Part shown: positions 41,324-48,996 of the stretch, piece after piece
How positions within the stretch are numbered: the stretch's first letter is position 1
How the letters are laid out: each line of letters starts with the position of its first letter
Source of the DNA: Atopobium sp. UBA2090
Lineage (GTDB): Bacteria > Actinomycetota > Coriobacteriia > Coriobacteriales > Atopobiaceae
Reading direction: 5' to 3'
Length of the DNA: 50,211 bases
NCBI GenBank assembly: GCA_002331575.1
Contig: DCZG01000053.1
Span: 268-50,478, forward strand
The notes under the pieces: generated by a model
Seen by the model: only the letters and a program-made list of their open reading frames with translations
Told to the model about the DNA's origin: nothing
Databases searched by the model: none
Translations under genes and position numbers: made by a program

Positions 41324-41534
41324 GTCTCTCGCCTCTCGTCTCGCGCGCTGCGTTACGCGGTACCGTCGGACAAGAGGATGATAGGGCACATCGCCGCTCG
41401 GACGTGCCTCTCGGCAGCGTCCCTTGACCTAAAGCATACGTGAGGTGCGACACTCATACGTAACGACGGGAGGACGCCGCTCGGAATCCGTTCCAAGGCG
41501 CCCCCTCGAGAGATCCAGCGAAAGGAAGACCATC

Positions 41535-42023
41535 ATGGCAAAGACGCTCGTTGCATACTTCTCGGTGCTCGGCGAGACGGGCATCACGGGTCGCGCGGCC
41601 GCGGCTATTGCGGAGGCCGCAGGGGCCGACCTCTTTGAGATCGTGCCCGCGCAGGCCTACACCAAGGCGGACGTGGACTACACCGACCCCAGGAGCAGGA
41701 GCTGTCGCGAGAACGACGACGAGTCCGCACGTCCCGAGGTCGCGTCCCACGTGGCGGACATGGACGGCTACGACGTGGTCTTCGTGGGATGCCCCATCTG
41801 GTGGGGCGTCGAGCCGCGCATCGTGGACAGCTTCCTCGACGCCCACGACTTCTCCGACAAGGTCATCGTGCCGTTCGCGACGTCGGGCGGAAGCGGCATC
41901 GGCGCCTATGAGCGCCACCTGCAGAAGGTCTGCCCCGCGGCGACGTTCCGGCAAGGAAGGCTGCTCAACGGACGGCAGACGGCCGACTCCGTGCGTCCCT
42001 GGGTCAAGTCGTCCCTCGCGTAA
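41535..42023 (+). CDS. Flavodoxin-like protein
   Basis: 162 residues from ATG 41535, with GAAAGGAAG upstream. The FMN phosphate loop is YFSVLGETG (8-16), and the fold continues with YDVVFVGCPIWWGVEPRIVDSFL, which carries the W residue that stacks on the flavin, and VIVPFATSGGSGIGAYERHL. This is the flavodoxin_4/NAD(P)H:quinone-like group (about 160 residues). It transfers electrons; a partner was not identified, although the neighbouring PNPOx-like protein also binds flavin. Confidence 0.88.
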   Translation: MAKTLVAYFSVLGETGITGRAAAAIAEAAGADLFEIVPAQAYTKADVDYTDPRSRSCRENDDESARPEVASHVADMDGYDVVFVGCPIWWGVEPRIVDSFLDAHDFSDKVIVPFATSGGSGIGAYERHLQKVCPAATFRQGRLLNGRQTADSVRPWVKSSLA

Positions 42024-42050
42024 CCCCGAGCGTCGCAGCTCCGTCGCGCG

Positions 42051-42929
42051 CTAGGCCAGGTCGTCCCGCATCTCGAGCACGAGCTCGATGAACTTGCGCG
42101 CGGCGGGGCTCACGTCCTTGAGCGACGGGACGGCGATGCCCAGCGAGATGTACTGCGGCGGGTCAAAGGGAACCTCGGCCACGGCGCCCTTCCAGCGTGC
42201 CGAGAGCAGGCGGTTGTTGAGGCTCATGCCGAGACCTGCCTCGACCATGCAGTAGGCCGTATAGTCGTTGCCCGTGGTGAAGCGAACGTCGGGCTTTACA
42301 TGATTGGTCTCGAAGAAGCGATCGATGTCCGTATCCTCGCCGGGCAGCGTGGAGATGAACGACTCCTTCTCCACGTCGGCCACGGGGAAGGCATTAAGTC
42401 CCGCCTTGGGATGCCCTGCGGGAAGCCAGGCGAGAAGCTCGTCCTTGCGCACGGGAACCCAGTCGCACTCCACGGCCTCGCCCGGCTGTGCGCAGAAGCA
42501 GAGGTCGACGGCGCGCTCTTCGAGCATGCGCCCGAGCTCGCGACCGCCGCCCTCATGGAGCGAGACGTTGACCCCGGGGAAGCTCTCGCAGAAGCGGGCG
42601 AGGATCGACGGCAGCCACTGCTGCCCGACGCTCCAGTAACAGCCGATGGTGAGCACGCCCGAGAGCATGCCCGAGATGTTCGAGCCCTGTTCCTCTGCCA
42701 CTCGCTCGGCGCGAACCACCTCGCGGAGGGCGGGCATCATCTCCTGGCCGTTGGCGGTGGGCACGACGCCACGCTTGCTGCGCACGAGCAGCTTGAAGCC
42801 CACCTCCTGCTCGAGCGAGTGAATCATCCGCGTGATTCCCGGCTGCGTGTAGCCCATCCGCTCGGCGACCTCGGTGAGGCTGCCGCACTCCACCGCCAGG
42901 AGGAACGCCCTGCACTTGACCGCATCCAT
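42051..42929 (-). CDS. LysR-family transcriptional regulator
   Basis: 292 residues. The N-terminal winged HTH is AFLLAVECGSLTEVAERMGYTQPGITRMIHSLEQEVG (around 9-45, shown in part), followed by LLVRSKRGV; the rest is the type 2 periplasmic-binding-like sensor domain with YTAYCMVEAGLGMSLNNRLL in the classical ligand-binding pocket region. It is divergent from the 68-residue gene and has, in the shared gap, a TGTCA-N4-TGACA box. A 15-bp copy of the neighbouring sequence also occurs before the aldolase gene, so both are candidate targets. Confidence 0.92.
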   Translation of the reverse strand: MDAVKCRAFLLAVECGSLTEVAERMGYTQPGITRMIHSLEQEVGFKLLVRSKRGVVPTANGQEMMPALREVVRAERVAEEQGSNISGMLSGVLTIGCYWSVGQQWLPSILARFCESFPGVNVSLHEGGGRELGRMLEERAVDLCFCAQPGEAVECDWVPVRKDELLAWLPAGHPKAGLNAFPVADVEKESFISTLPGEDTDIDRFFETNHVKPDVRFTTGNDYTAYCMVEAGLGMSLNNRLLSARWKGAVAEVPFDPPQYISLGIAVPSLKDVSPAARKFIELVLEMRDDLA

Positions 42930-42945
42930 CGCAGCACCCCAATTA

Positions 42946-42968
42946 ATAACGCGTTGTCATGCTTGACA
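42946..42968. promoter_or_regulatory. Candidate LysR operator ATAACGCGTTGTCAT with TGTCA-N4-TGACA
   Basis: TGTCA (42955-42959) and TGACA (42964-42968) form a dyad in the LysR/68-residue gene gap. The 15 bp at 42946-42960 recur with one change at 43334-43348. Confidence 0.5.
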
Positions 42969-42982
42969 TGATTATCTGCCGT

Positions 42983-43011
42983 TTGAGTAATTTTGCCTCC
43001 CGTAACATAAT
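42983..43011 (+). promoter_or_regulatory. Sigma-70-type promoter of the 68-residue gene
   Basis: TTGAGT (42983-42988), 17-bp spacer, CATAAT (43006-43011), 40 bp upstream of the ATG at 43051, just downstream of the candidate operator. Confidence 0.5.
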
Positions 43012-43050
43012 GGACACAGAAGAGGTTCCGTGCAAGGAGGTTTGATAACC

Positions 43051-43257
43051 ATGACAACGATGACGGTCAAGGGTTCCGCAGGCACGCTCGGATACGATGC
43101 GGGTCTCCTCGGGGGCATCTCAAGATACATGGCCGCCCTCAGCGATCGCGAGTATCGGCGTAGGGGCACCACTGACAGCGCAGGTTGCTTCATGATGAGC
43201 GACATGCGCTCGCGCTCGTCGATGATGGACTGTCTCCATCGCATTCATCGCCCGTAG
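43051..43257 (+). CDS. 68-residue protein of unknown function
   Basis: Begins at ATG 43051 (MTTMTVKGSAGTLGYD) with a near-perfect AAGGAGG about ten bases upstream. It is rich in Met, Ser and Arg towards its end (CFMMSDMRSRSSMMDC), basic overall, without a membrane segment. I recognise no family. A sigma-70-type promoter precedes it and a perfect 12-bp stem with six T (43279-43322) follows its stop, so it is a complete transcription unit. Both sides carry copies of the candidate LysR site. It may be a small regulatory protein, a peptide precursor, or a product of the LysR system. Confidence 0.65.
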   Translation: MTTMTVKGSAGTLGYDAGLLGGISRYMAALSDREYRRRGTTDSAGCFMMSDMRSRSSMMDCLHRIHRP

Positions 43258-43278
43258 ACCGGGACGGATGGGGAGGGA

Positions 43279-43322
43279 AGTGGCTGGCCGGACCTGTCAG
43301 GGGTTCGGCCAGCCACTTTTTT
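43279..43322 (+). terminator. Strong Rho-independent terminator
   Basis: Perfect 12-bp stem AGTGGCTGGCCG (43279-43290) / CGGCCAGCCACT (43306-43317), then T-run to 43322. Ends the 68-residue gene transcript. Confidence 0.9.
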
Positions 43323-43333
43323 ACACACAATCC

Positions 43334-43348
43334 ATAATGCGTTGTCAT
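43334..43348. promoter_or_regulatory. Second copy of the candidate LysR site before the aldolase gene
   Basis: ATAATGCGTTGTCAT, 14/15 identical to 42946-42960, 90 bp upstream of the aldolase ATG. Confidence 0.5.
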
Positions 43349-43370
43349 TAGTTATATTGCTATTTGCAAT

Positions 43371-43399
43371 TTGTGTCATGTCATGTAAGCGTTCATACT
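43371..43399 (+). promoter_or_regulatory. Candidate promoter of the aldolase gene
   Basis: TTGTGT (43371-43376), 17-bp spacer, CATACT (43394-43399), 39 bp upstream of the ATG. Confidence 0.35.
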
Positions 43400-43437
43400 A
43401 GCTTGCGACACCACAGGCCAGACGAGAGGCTCACGAC

Positions 43438-44493
43438 ATGGCAGCTACCAGGCTTACTTTCGCATCCGACTACCAGGAGGGCGCAGTTCCCCAGATCATC
43501 CAGCGACTCGTCGAGACGAACCTCGAGCGGACCGCGGGATACGGCTTCGACCGCTACTCCGAGTCCGCCCGCGAGAAGATCCGCGCGGCCTGCCAAGCCC
43601 CCGATGCCGAGGTCTACTTCCTCGTGGGCGGCACGCAGGCGAACGCGACCTGCATCGACGCACTTCTCGCCAGGTACCAGGGCGTCGTTGCCGCCGACAC
43701 CGGTCATGTGAGCGTGCACGAGGCGGGTGCCATCGAGTTCGGCGGCCACAAGGTCCTCACCATCCCCGGCACGGACGGCAAGCTCTCGGCTGACGCCATC
43801 GAGCGGTACTGCGCCACCTGGGAGGAGGACGCCAACTGCGACCACATGGTCATGCCGGGCATGGTGTACCTCTCGCAGCCCACGGAGTACGGGACGCTCT
43901 ACTCGCTCGCCGAGCTCTCGGCGATCCGCGAGGTCTGCACGAGACACGACCTGCGCCTCTACGTCGACGGCGCACGGCTGGCCTACGCCCTCGCCTGCCC
44001 CGCCAACGACGTCTCCCTCCCCGACCTCGCACGCCTCTGCGACGTCTTCTACATCGGTGGCACCAAGTGCGGCGCGCTCTTCGGAGAGGCCGTCGTGGTA
44101 CCGCGGCCGGGCACCATCCCTCACTTCTTCACCATCATCAAGCAGCACGGCGCGCTTCTCGCCAAGGGGCGAATCACCGGCCTCCAGTTTGACGCGCTCT
44201 TCACCGATGACCTCTACCTGCACCTCGGCGAGGCGGCCATCCACGGCGCCGACCGCATCAGGGACGCGCTGCGCGCTGGCGGCGTGCCCCTGCTCATCGA
44301 CTCCCCCACCAACCAGGTCTTTCCCATCGTGGCCAACGACGACCTCGACCGGCTCGGGGCCATCCTCGACTACGGCTTCTGGGAGCGGACCGATGACGAG
44401 CATACGGCGATTCGCCTGGCCACGAGCTGGGCGACGACGGACGAGGACGTCGACGCGCTCCTCGACGCGCTCTCTGCCTGCGGTATGGTGTAG
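43438..44493 (+). CDS. Threonine aldolase-like PLP enzyme (beta-eliminating lyase family)
   Basis: 351 residues. PLP fold type I: EVYFLVGGTQANATCIDALL is the usual phosphate-binding segment, LYVDGAR holds the Asp177 that binds the pyridine N, and IGGTKCG holds Lys210 as the Schiff base. Length and pattern fit low-specificity threonine aldolases, which split threonine or related beta-hydroxy amino acids into glycine and an aldehyde. The alternative is a lyase with another substrate. GAGAGG precedes the ATG. The 15-bp motif upstream suggests control by the LysR regulator. Confidence 0.88.
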   Translation: MAATRLTFASDYQEGAVPQIIQRLVETNLERTAGYGFDRYSESAREKIRAACQAPDAEVYFLVGGTQANATCIDALLARYQGVVAADTGHVSVHEAGAIEFGGHKVLTIPGTDGKLSADAIERYCATWEEDANCDHMVMPGMVYLSQPTEYGTLYSLAELSAIREVCTRHDLRLYVDGARLAYALACPANDVSLPDLARLCDVFYIGGTKCGALFGEAVVVPRPGTIPHFFTIIKQHGALLAKGRITGLQFDALFTDDLYLHLGEAAIHGADRIRDALRAGGVPLLIDSPTNQVFPIVANDDLDRLGAILDYGFWERTDDEHTAIRLATSWATTDEDVDALLDALSACGMV

Positions 44494-44529
44494 GGGCACA
44501 GAGAACCCGTCGCCCACGGGAGGCACGCC

Positions 44530-45084
44530 ATGATCATCCGGACCGCAGCGGCAAGCGACGCCGAGGGGCTTCTCGCCATCTACGCTCCCTACGTGAGAAG
44601 GACCGCGATCACCTTCGAGTACGACGTCCCCTCTGCGCGCGAGTTCCGCCATCGCATCGAGAGCACGCTCGAGTTCTATCCCTATCTCGTCGCCGAGGAG
44701 GAGGGCCGTCTGGTCGGGTACGCCTACGCGGGCCGCTTCCAGCCGCGCGAGGCCTACGACTGGGCGGTCGAGACCTCCATCTACCTCGACGTGGACGTCC
44801 GCGGCCGGGGCATCGGCACGCGGCTGCACGCCGAGCTCGAGAGGGCCTGCCGCTCGATGAACGTCCAGAACATGGACGCCTGCATCGCCGCACCGAGAGA
44901 GGCCGACGACCCGCACCTCACCGACGCGAGCATCGGCTTCCACGAGCATCTGGGCTACCGCATGGTCGGCCGCTTCGAGCAGGTCGGCTACAAGTTCGGG
45001 CGTTGGTACGACATGGTGTGGATGGAGCGGCTCATCGGGGACCACGCCACGCCCGCGAGCCCGGTCGTGGCGTATCGGGGCTAG
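44530..45084 (+). CDS. GNAT acetyltransferase, Pat/Bar-like
   Basis: 184 residues. GNAT of the phosphinothricin-type branch: IRTAAASDAEGLLAIYAPYV start, ETSIYLDVDVRGRGIGTRLHAELE with the R-G-x-G-I-G/T acetyl-CoA loop, and SIGFHEHLGYRMVGRFEQVGYKFGRWYDMVWMER near the end. It acetylates a small amine, such as an amino-acid analogue; the substrate is unknown. Its last 33 bp, including the stop, recur exactly at 48964-48996, where they are joined to the rarA end, so the ancestral 3' neighbour was rarA. It starts 36 bp after the aldolase stop and may be co-transcribed with it. Confidence 0.88.
   Translation: MIIRTAAASDAEGLLAIYAPYVRRTAITFEYDVPSAREFRHRIESTLEFYPYLVAEEEGRLVGYAYAGRFQPREAYDWAVETSIYLDVDVRGRGIGTRLHAELERACRSMNVQNMDACIAAPREADDPHLTDASIGFHEHLGYRMVGRFEQVGYKFGRWYDMVWMERLIGDHATPASPVVAYRG
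45052..45084. repeat. 33-bp direct repeat, left copy (3' end of the GNAT gene)
   Basis: Exact 33-bp copy of 48964-48996, from CCCGCGAGCC to GGGGCTAG. Flanking bases differ on both sides. This copy is the last ten codons and stop of the GNAT gene. Confidence 0.95.
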
Positions 45085-45148
45085 AAGGGCAGCGTCTTCG
45101 CCGTTTCCAGGATACGCGGGACGTCTGGGCGCGTGTGCTAAGGTGACT

Positions 45149-46870
45149 ATGCGAGCGTGCCCCACGTCAGACGACCCGGAGGATGTCTTGGAAGCGGTCA
45201 ACGAGGACGAGACCAGCGGTTGGAATGAGGAAACTCGTAATCGTTGCCGTCAGTGGCTCGGTGGCTTCGGTCTCACCGACAGAGAGGCCCATGTCACCTG
45301 CAGCGTGCTCGAGGGTCAGACCTTTGCCCAGGTGGGGGCAGCTCTCGGACTTGCCACGTCGACGGTGAAGACGTACTTCTCGCGAGCGCTCGACAAGATG
45401 GGACTCGAGTCGCGTCAGGAGCTTCTCGACAGGTGGTCCGAGCAGACTCTCCCATGTGATGCCGAGAAGGACGACGCGTCCGCTCCAACCTCGGAGCTTC
45501 GTGCCATCATCAAGCTTTTCGCGCTCGCCTGCTGCCCGCAGGTGCTGTTCGTCACGGCTCTGGTACTGCCTCTCCGCATGATGGACTCTGGCAGCGTCGG
45601 TCTCCCCGTCTCCTTGGGATGCGCGGCGGGCTTGCTCGCCGTTTCCCTCGCACGGACGAGACTTCCTGTCGGGAGGGCGAGCCTGGTCACGAACTTCACG
45701 GTCGTCTGCGTCGGCGCGGTCGCACTCGTGGCGAGACTGATCCAGCCGATAGCCGTCTGGCTCGATCCGTGGCCCTCCTTCCTCACAACCGCCGGGCTCA
45801 GCGCATGTGCGCTGTCAGGTCTGCTCTCCTTCACAGACGAAGTGACGGTGGCCTCGAGGGGTTGCTCGTCAAAACCCCGTCTCGTTGCCATCTGCATCGC
45901 CTCTCTGGCGACGATAATCGCCTGCGTCTCGCCTTTCGCACGAGACGTGGTCGCACTCGTCTCCTGCGCCTTCCTCTCATGGGCGATGCTTGTTTCCACG
46001 GGCAATCAGCGGATGAAGCCACGATCCCACACGGCGGGAGAGGGCATCCCCGCTCTTGCCGCATGTCTCGTGGCGGCTCTCCTCTGCCTTGGGTGGTGCT
46101 CGTCGGGATCCTTCGGACGCCCCTTCACGTTCGGGGTTCCGGCTCTTGTCGCCGTGGTGGCGTCTGGCATTGGCATCATTGCCTTTCTCGTAACGCTCGA
46201 GGGGACCAGGTGCCTGGGGGCTGTGTCGATAGTCGGAGCGGCTGTTCTCTTCATGGCGGCCGTGGGAAAACCCAGACATGCCCTTGTGACTCTCCCCCTG
46301 CTGCTTGGTGTCGCAGCGTCTTGGGACCTGGCCGAACAGCCTGGGCATGGGCACTCCGACGAGACGCGAGGCTGGATCACCGAGCCGATGCTCCTCGCTG
46401 CGGCAGGAGTCTGCGCCGTCGAGCCGCCCGTCGCCTCCTGGTACCATTCGCTGGCAACGCTCGACGTGCCCGGAAACGCCGCGGCTCCGCTGACCGTCGC
46501 TGCCATCTCGGCCGTCGGCTGCGTGTCGGTGCTCTGTCTCGTCTATGCGGGGTGGGAGCTGCGGATGTTGAGGAGTGCCGGAGAGCTCTCACGGCCTGAC
46601 AATCGCAGGAGGATGCGCGCCCTGTTCGTGAGCAAGGGCGCGAGCGAGACGCAGGCCAACGTACTTCTCGCCATCTGCGAGGGCAAGAGCGGCTCTGAGA
46701 TCGAGCATGAGCTCTACCTGTCGAGAGGTACCGTCAACAGCGCGCGATGGGCGGGCTACGCTTGCCTCGGAGTGCATAGCCGAGCTGGTCTCGTCTCTCT
46801 CGTCAAGAGAGCGACTCGCGATGGCGAGACAGGTCAGGAGTTTCCTCGCTCGTCTTCTTCCCCCTCGTAG
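45149..46870 (+). CDS. Membrane LuxR-type regulator with a HTH at each end
   Basis: 573 residues from ATG 45149; a GTG at 45143 is also possible. Residues ~40-97 form a LuxR-type HTH: LTDREAHVTCSVLEGQTFAQVGAAL then LGLATSTVKTYFSRALDKMG (in parts). About ten to twelve hydrophobic segments follow (~110-480). The last ~80 residues hold a second LuxR-like helix bundle: SETQANVLLAICEGKSGSEIEHELYLSRGTVNSA (split), where SRGTVNSA is in the recognition-helix position. Membrane-bound LuxR regulators in Coriobacteriia usually have one C-terminal HTH, as I recall; two are unusual. It overlaps the convergent ATPase gene by 37 bp. It most likely senses a signal at the membrane and controls the exporter genes. 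Confidence 0.82.
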   Translation: MRACPTSDDPEDVLEAVNEDETSGWNEETRNRCRQWLGGFGLTDREAHVTCSVLEGQTFAQVGAALGLATSTVKTYFSRALDKMGLESRQELLDRWSEQTLPCDAEKDDASAPTSELRAIIKLFALACCPQVLFVTALVLPLRMMDSGSVGLPVSLGCAAGLLAVSLARTRLPVGRASLVTNFTVVCVGAVALVARLIQPIAVWLDPWPSFLTTAGLSACALSGLLSFTDEVTVASRGCSSKPRLVAICIASLATIIACVSPFARDVVALVSCAFLSWAMLVSTGNQRMKPRSHTAGEGIPALAACLVAALLCLGWCSSGSFGRPFTFGVPALVAVVASGIGIIAFLVTLEGTRCLGAVSIVGAAVLFMAAVGKPRHALVTLPLLLGVAASWDLAEQPGHGHSDETRGWITEPMLLAAAGVCAVEPPVASWYHSLATLDVPGNAAAPLTVAAISAVGCVSVLCLVYAGWELRMLRSAGELSRPDNRRRMRALFVSKGASETQANVLLAICEGKSGSEIEHELYLSRGTVNSARWAGYACLGVHSRAGLVSLVKRATRDGETGQEFPRSSSSPS

Positions 46871-47559
46871 AGGCATTCGTAGAGCTGCTCGACGGACAGG
46901 TGCCTGGCAAGGTCGGCGCCTTCGACGAGCGAGCCGTCCTTCATGTAGAGCGTCCTGTCACAGACGCGGCTGATGTCGTCGAGCAGGTGAGAGAAGAGGA
47001 GGATGCCTCTGCCGGTTTCGGCGAGCTCGCGAAGGATGGCGTGGTGAAGCTCGACGTGTCCGTGATCGAGGGCGTTCATCGGTTCGTCCAGGAGAAGGTA
47101 GCGCGCACCCGTGAGGTAGGCTGCCGCAAGAGCCACCTGCTGTGCCATTCCGTCCGAAAGCCTGCGAACCCTCAGATTGAGCATCTCATCGATGCAGCAC
47201 TCGTCCACCACGTGGCCGATGTCATCAGAGGTTCCCCAAGAGGCGCCGATGAGCCGCAAGTGGTCGATGACGGTCATCTGCGGATAGAGAAACTCTCTGC
47301 CGGCGGGCAGGTAGAGTACGTGCTTCCGGTACGCATCGCCGTCTGTGGGACAGATGCCATCCGCCGACACCTCCGCGTGCGCGACGACCACGCCGCAACG
47401 AGACTCATGGGCGTTAGCCAGGGACTTCATGAAGAGCGTCTTGCCATGCCCGTTCGGGGCGACGAGTCCGACCACCTCGCCGGAGGCGAGCGAGAATGAC
47501 GCCTCGTCGAGAATCGTCCTTCCCGATACCGAAATCGAGACAGCCTGGGAGACCAACAT
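46834..47559 (-). CDS. ABC exporter ATP-binding protein
   Basis: 241 residues from ATG 47559 (MLVSQAVSI), with GGAAGGGG upstream; an ATG at 47580 overlaps the permease stop (TGATG) and adds 7 residues. Walker A is APNGHGKT (34-41), the signature is LSDGM (134-138) in place of LSGGQ, Walker B is YLLLDEP (154-160) and the switch His is in LLFSHLLDD. At the Q-loop, where Gln is usual after YLP, the residue is Ala (YLPAGREFLYPQ), although a Gln occurs five residues on. The type resembles ATPases of ABC-2 exporters for bacteriocin-like immunity or signals. Confidence 0.88.
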   Translation of the reverse strand: MLVSQAVSISVSGRTILDEASFSLASGEVVGLVAPNGHGKTLFMKSLANAHESRCGVVVAHAEVSADGICPTDGDAYRKHVLYLPAGREFLYPQMTVIDHLRLIGASWGTSDDIGHVVDECCIDEMLNLRVRRLSDGMAQQVALAAAYLTGARYLLLDEPMNALDHGHVELHHAILRELAETGRGILLFSHLLDDISRVCDRTLYMKDGSLVEGADLARHLSVEQLYECLYEGEEDERGNS

Positions 47560-47579
47560 CCCGCACCCCTTCCGTTCCA

Positions 47580-48749
47580 TCAGAGACAGACAGACGTGCG
47601 CCGCCGAATCACGACGGCAAGTGCGACAACGACAGCCGCCGACCAAAGCGTGAGAACCCACATGCCTTTTTCGAAAGTGGTTCCTGCCACGACTATCGAC
47701 TCCGAGAAGAAGACCGACTCGGGGTAGCGGGCGATCTCGCTCACGATCAGATAGGGAAAGGGAGCCAGCGCGAAGGGGGAGGCGGAGGCTTTCGCTGGAG
47801 TTGCGGCAAGTCCCGTTGCCGTCGTCGAGGCGAGGAGAAGCGAGACGCCCGCCACGAACGAAGCCAACCGAAGTGAAGGCAGGCACCTCCCCACGAGCTC
47901 GCACACGGCAACGACAAGGAGCGCTCCGACTGCCTGCATGGCAAACGTTCGCGTTACGGTCTCGAGCACCGTGGTCTGGACCACTTGGCCCGCCCATACA
48001 AAGACGACAGGATACCGAGGATCTCCGAACCCAGCCCTCGCCCCTGAGACGAGAAGAGTCGGAAGCCAGGACAGCACCCCGGCGAGAACGGCGGCAAGCC
48101 ATGCGGACAGAAGCTCCGCCCAGAGGAGACGCACCCCACCAGGCGCCTGCACGAGCGCTCTGCCCCTCCGACGAAGCCCTGCGATCTCAACAGCCGACAC
48201 CACCGCCGGAAGTGCCCAGACGACGCCAGGAACCGAGGCCAACGCCGACGAGAGGCGATAGAGCGCCGGTTCGTCCGTCGTCGACGCATAGACCTCTGGC
48301 TTGTCAATCGACGAGAGCGCCTGGTAGAAGCTGAGCTCCGCCTGTTCGTGCGCACCCCATCGCTGACCTCCGTTGATGTAGCCCGCATCGTAATCGCCCT
48401 GCAAGAGCTCGAGATACCGTTCGTAGGCGCGTATCGTCTCGCTCTCATCCGCAGCGCTGGACATCCGCTCGAGCGCCGCGAGCTCCTCGGTCGTCGACTC
48501 GCGCAGGTCCTCCGGAGCGCTGTCGTACATGCCAGACTCCACCTGCTCGCGGAGGGAGGGGAGGTACTCGAGGGCGAGATTCATCGGCTCGGCGTTCATC
48601 GTCGGCATCGCGATGACCGACCCCAGCCCGAGGAGAACGGCCAGCACCGCGGCCGTCGCAAGGAGCAAAGGGCGCGTGACGGCATACTTCAGGAGCAGCC
48701 GGAGGACCTCGAGCCATGACCCCGACTCACGTTTCCCTGCAGCGAGCAT
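47580..48749 (-). CDS. ABC-2-type permease with large extracytoplasmic loop
   Basis: 389 residues from ATG 48749 (MLAAGKRESG), with GGGAGGCAGGG upstream. One TM (about 25-48) is followed by a ~120-residue polar, acidic segment (ALEYLPSLREQVES ... ALYRLSSALAS), then five more hydrophobic segments. This layout, TM1 then a long outside loop, is usual for ABC-2 permeases of bacteriocin or lipid export systems. It is translationally linked to the ATPase gene (TGATG). The promoter gap (48750-48963) carries a 9-bp dyad that the LuxR regulator could bind. Confidence 0.85.
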   Translation of the reverse strand: MLAAGKRESGSWLEVLRLLLKYAVTRPLLLATAAVLAVLLGLGSVIAMPTMNAEPMNLALEYLPSLREQVESGMYDSAPEDLRESTTEELAALERMSSAADESETIRAYERYLELLQGDYDAGYINGGQRWGAHEQAELSFYQALSSIDKPEVYASTTDEPALYRLSSALASVPGVVWALPAVVSAVEIAGLRRRGRALVQAPGGVRLLWAELLSAWLAAVLAGVLSWLPTLLVSGARAGFGDPRYPVVFVWAGQVVQTTVLETVTRTFAMQAVGALLVVAVCELVGRCLPSLRLASFVAGVSLLLASTTATGLAATPAKASASPFALAPFPYLIVSEIARYPESVFFSESIVVAGTTFEKGMWVLTLWSAAVVVALAVVIRRRTSVCL

Positions 48750-48815
48750 CCCTGCCTCCCTTCGTCCATTTTCCGAGGAACGTGGACTCAAGCTAGGATG
48801 CTTCTGCAGAAATGT

Positions 48816-48850
48816 CTGTAGTCCGAGGCTATGAAGCTCGGGGACTACAG
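48816..48850. promoter_or_regulatory. Dyad CTGTAGTCC/GGACTACAG upstream of the exporter operon
   Basis: Perfect 9-bp arms, 48816-48824 and 48842-48850, with inner GAG/CTC pairing. It lies 67-101 bp upstream of the permease ATG. A smaller palindrome TTCTGCAGAA (48802-48811) lies next to it. Candidate operator for the dual-HTH regulator. Confidence 0.5.
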
Positions 48851-48963
48851 CCTTCATCAGGTCTTTCTCAATGCAGAAAAGAGTGGGCCAATCGCAAGGT
48901 AATCGAGTTTCATGCCGTCCGAATCGCCCGGGCCCCTTGGTACACGTCTCGAACGATGGACTT

Positions 48964-48996
48964 CCCGCGAGCCCGGTCGTGGCGTATCGGGGCTAG
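48964..48996. repeat. 33-bp direct repeat, right copy (joined to the rarA stop)
   Basis: Exact copy of 45052-45084. Here the stop TAG of the GNAT fragment (48994-48996) overlaps the rarA stop (CTA on the plus strand, 48993-48995). It is a remnant of the ancestral GNAT-rarA junction. Confidence 0.95.

Larger units (their letters stand above)
45085..48963. mobile_element. Probable inserted block: dual-HTH regulator, ABC ATPase, ABC-2 permease
   Basis: 3,879 bp between the two 33-bp repeats (period 3,912 bp). If one repeat and the block are removed, the GNAT gene and rarA lie tail to tail with overlapping stop codons (CTAG). There is no integrase or transposase, so the route of entry is unknown: long target duplication, recombination at the GNAT 3' end, or a local duplication during repair. 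Confidence 0.5.

Noticed and set aside
41399..41460. Repeated CATACGT strings in the PNPOx/flavodoxin gap, considered as an operator
   Set aside because: Only seven bases long, not symmetric, and irregularly placed.
43393..45201. Minus-strand open frame of ~600 codons opposite the aldolase and GNAT genes
   Set aside because: Shadow of two well-supported plus-strand enzymes; no family resemblance.
46834..48102. Longer reading of the exporter ATPase starting at 48102
   Set aside because: The extra N-terminal residues overlap the permease gene in another frame; start 47559 has a ribosome-binding site and fits family length.
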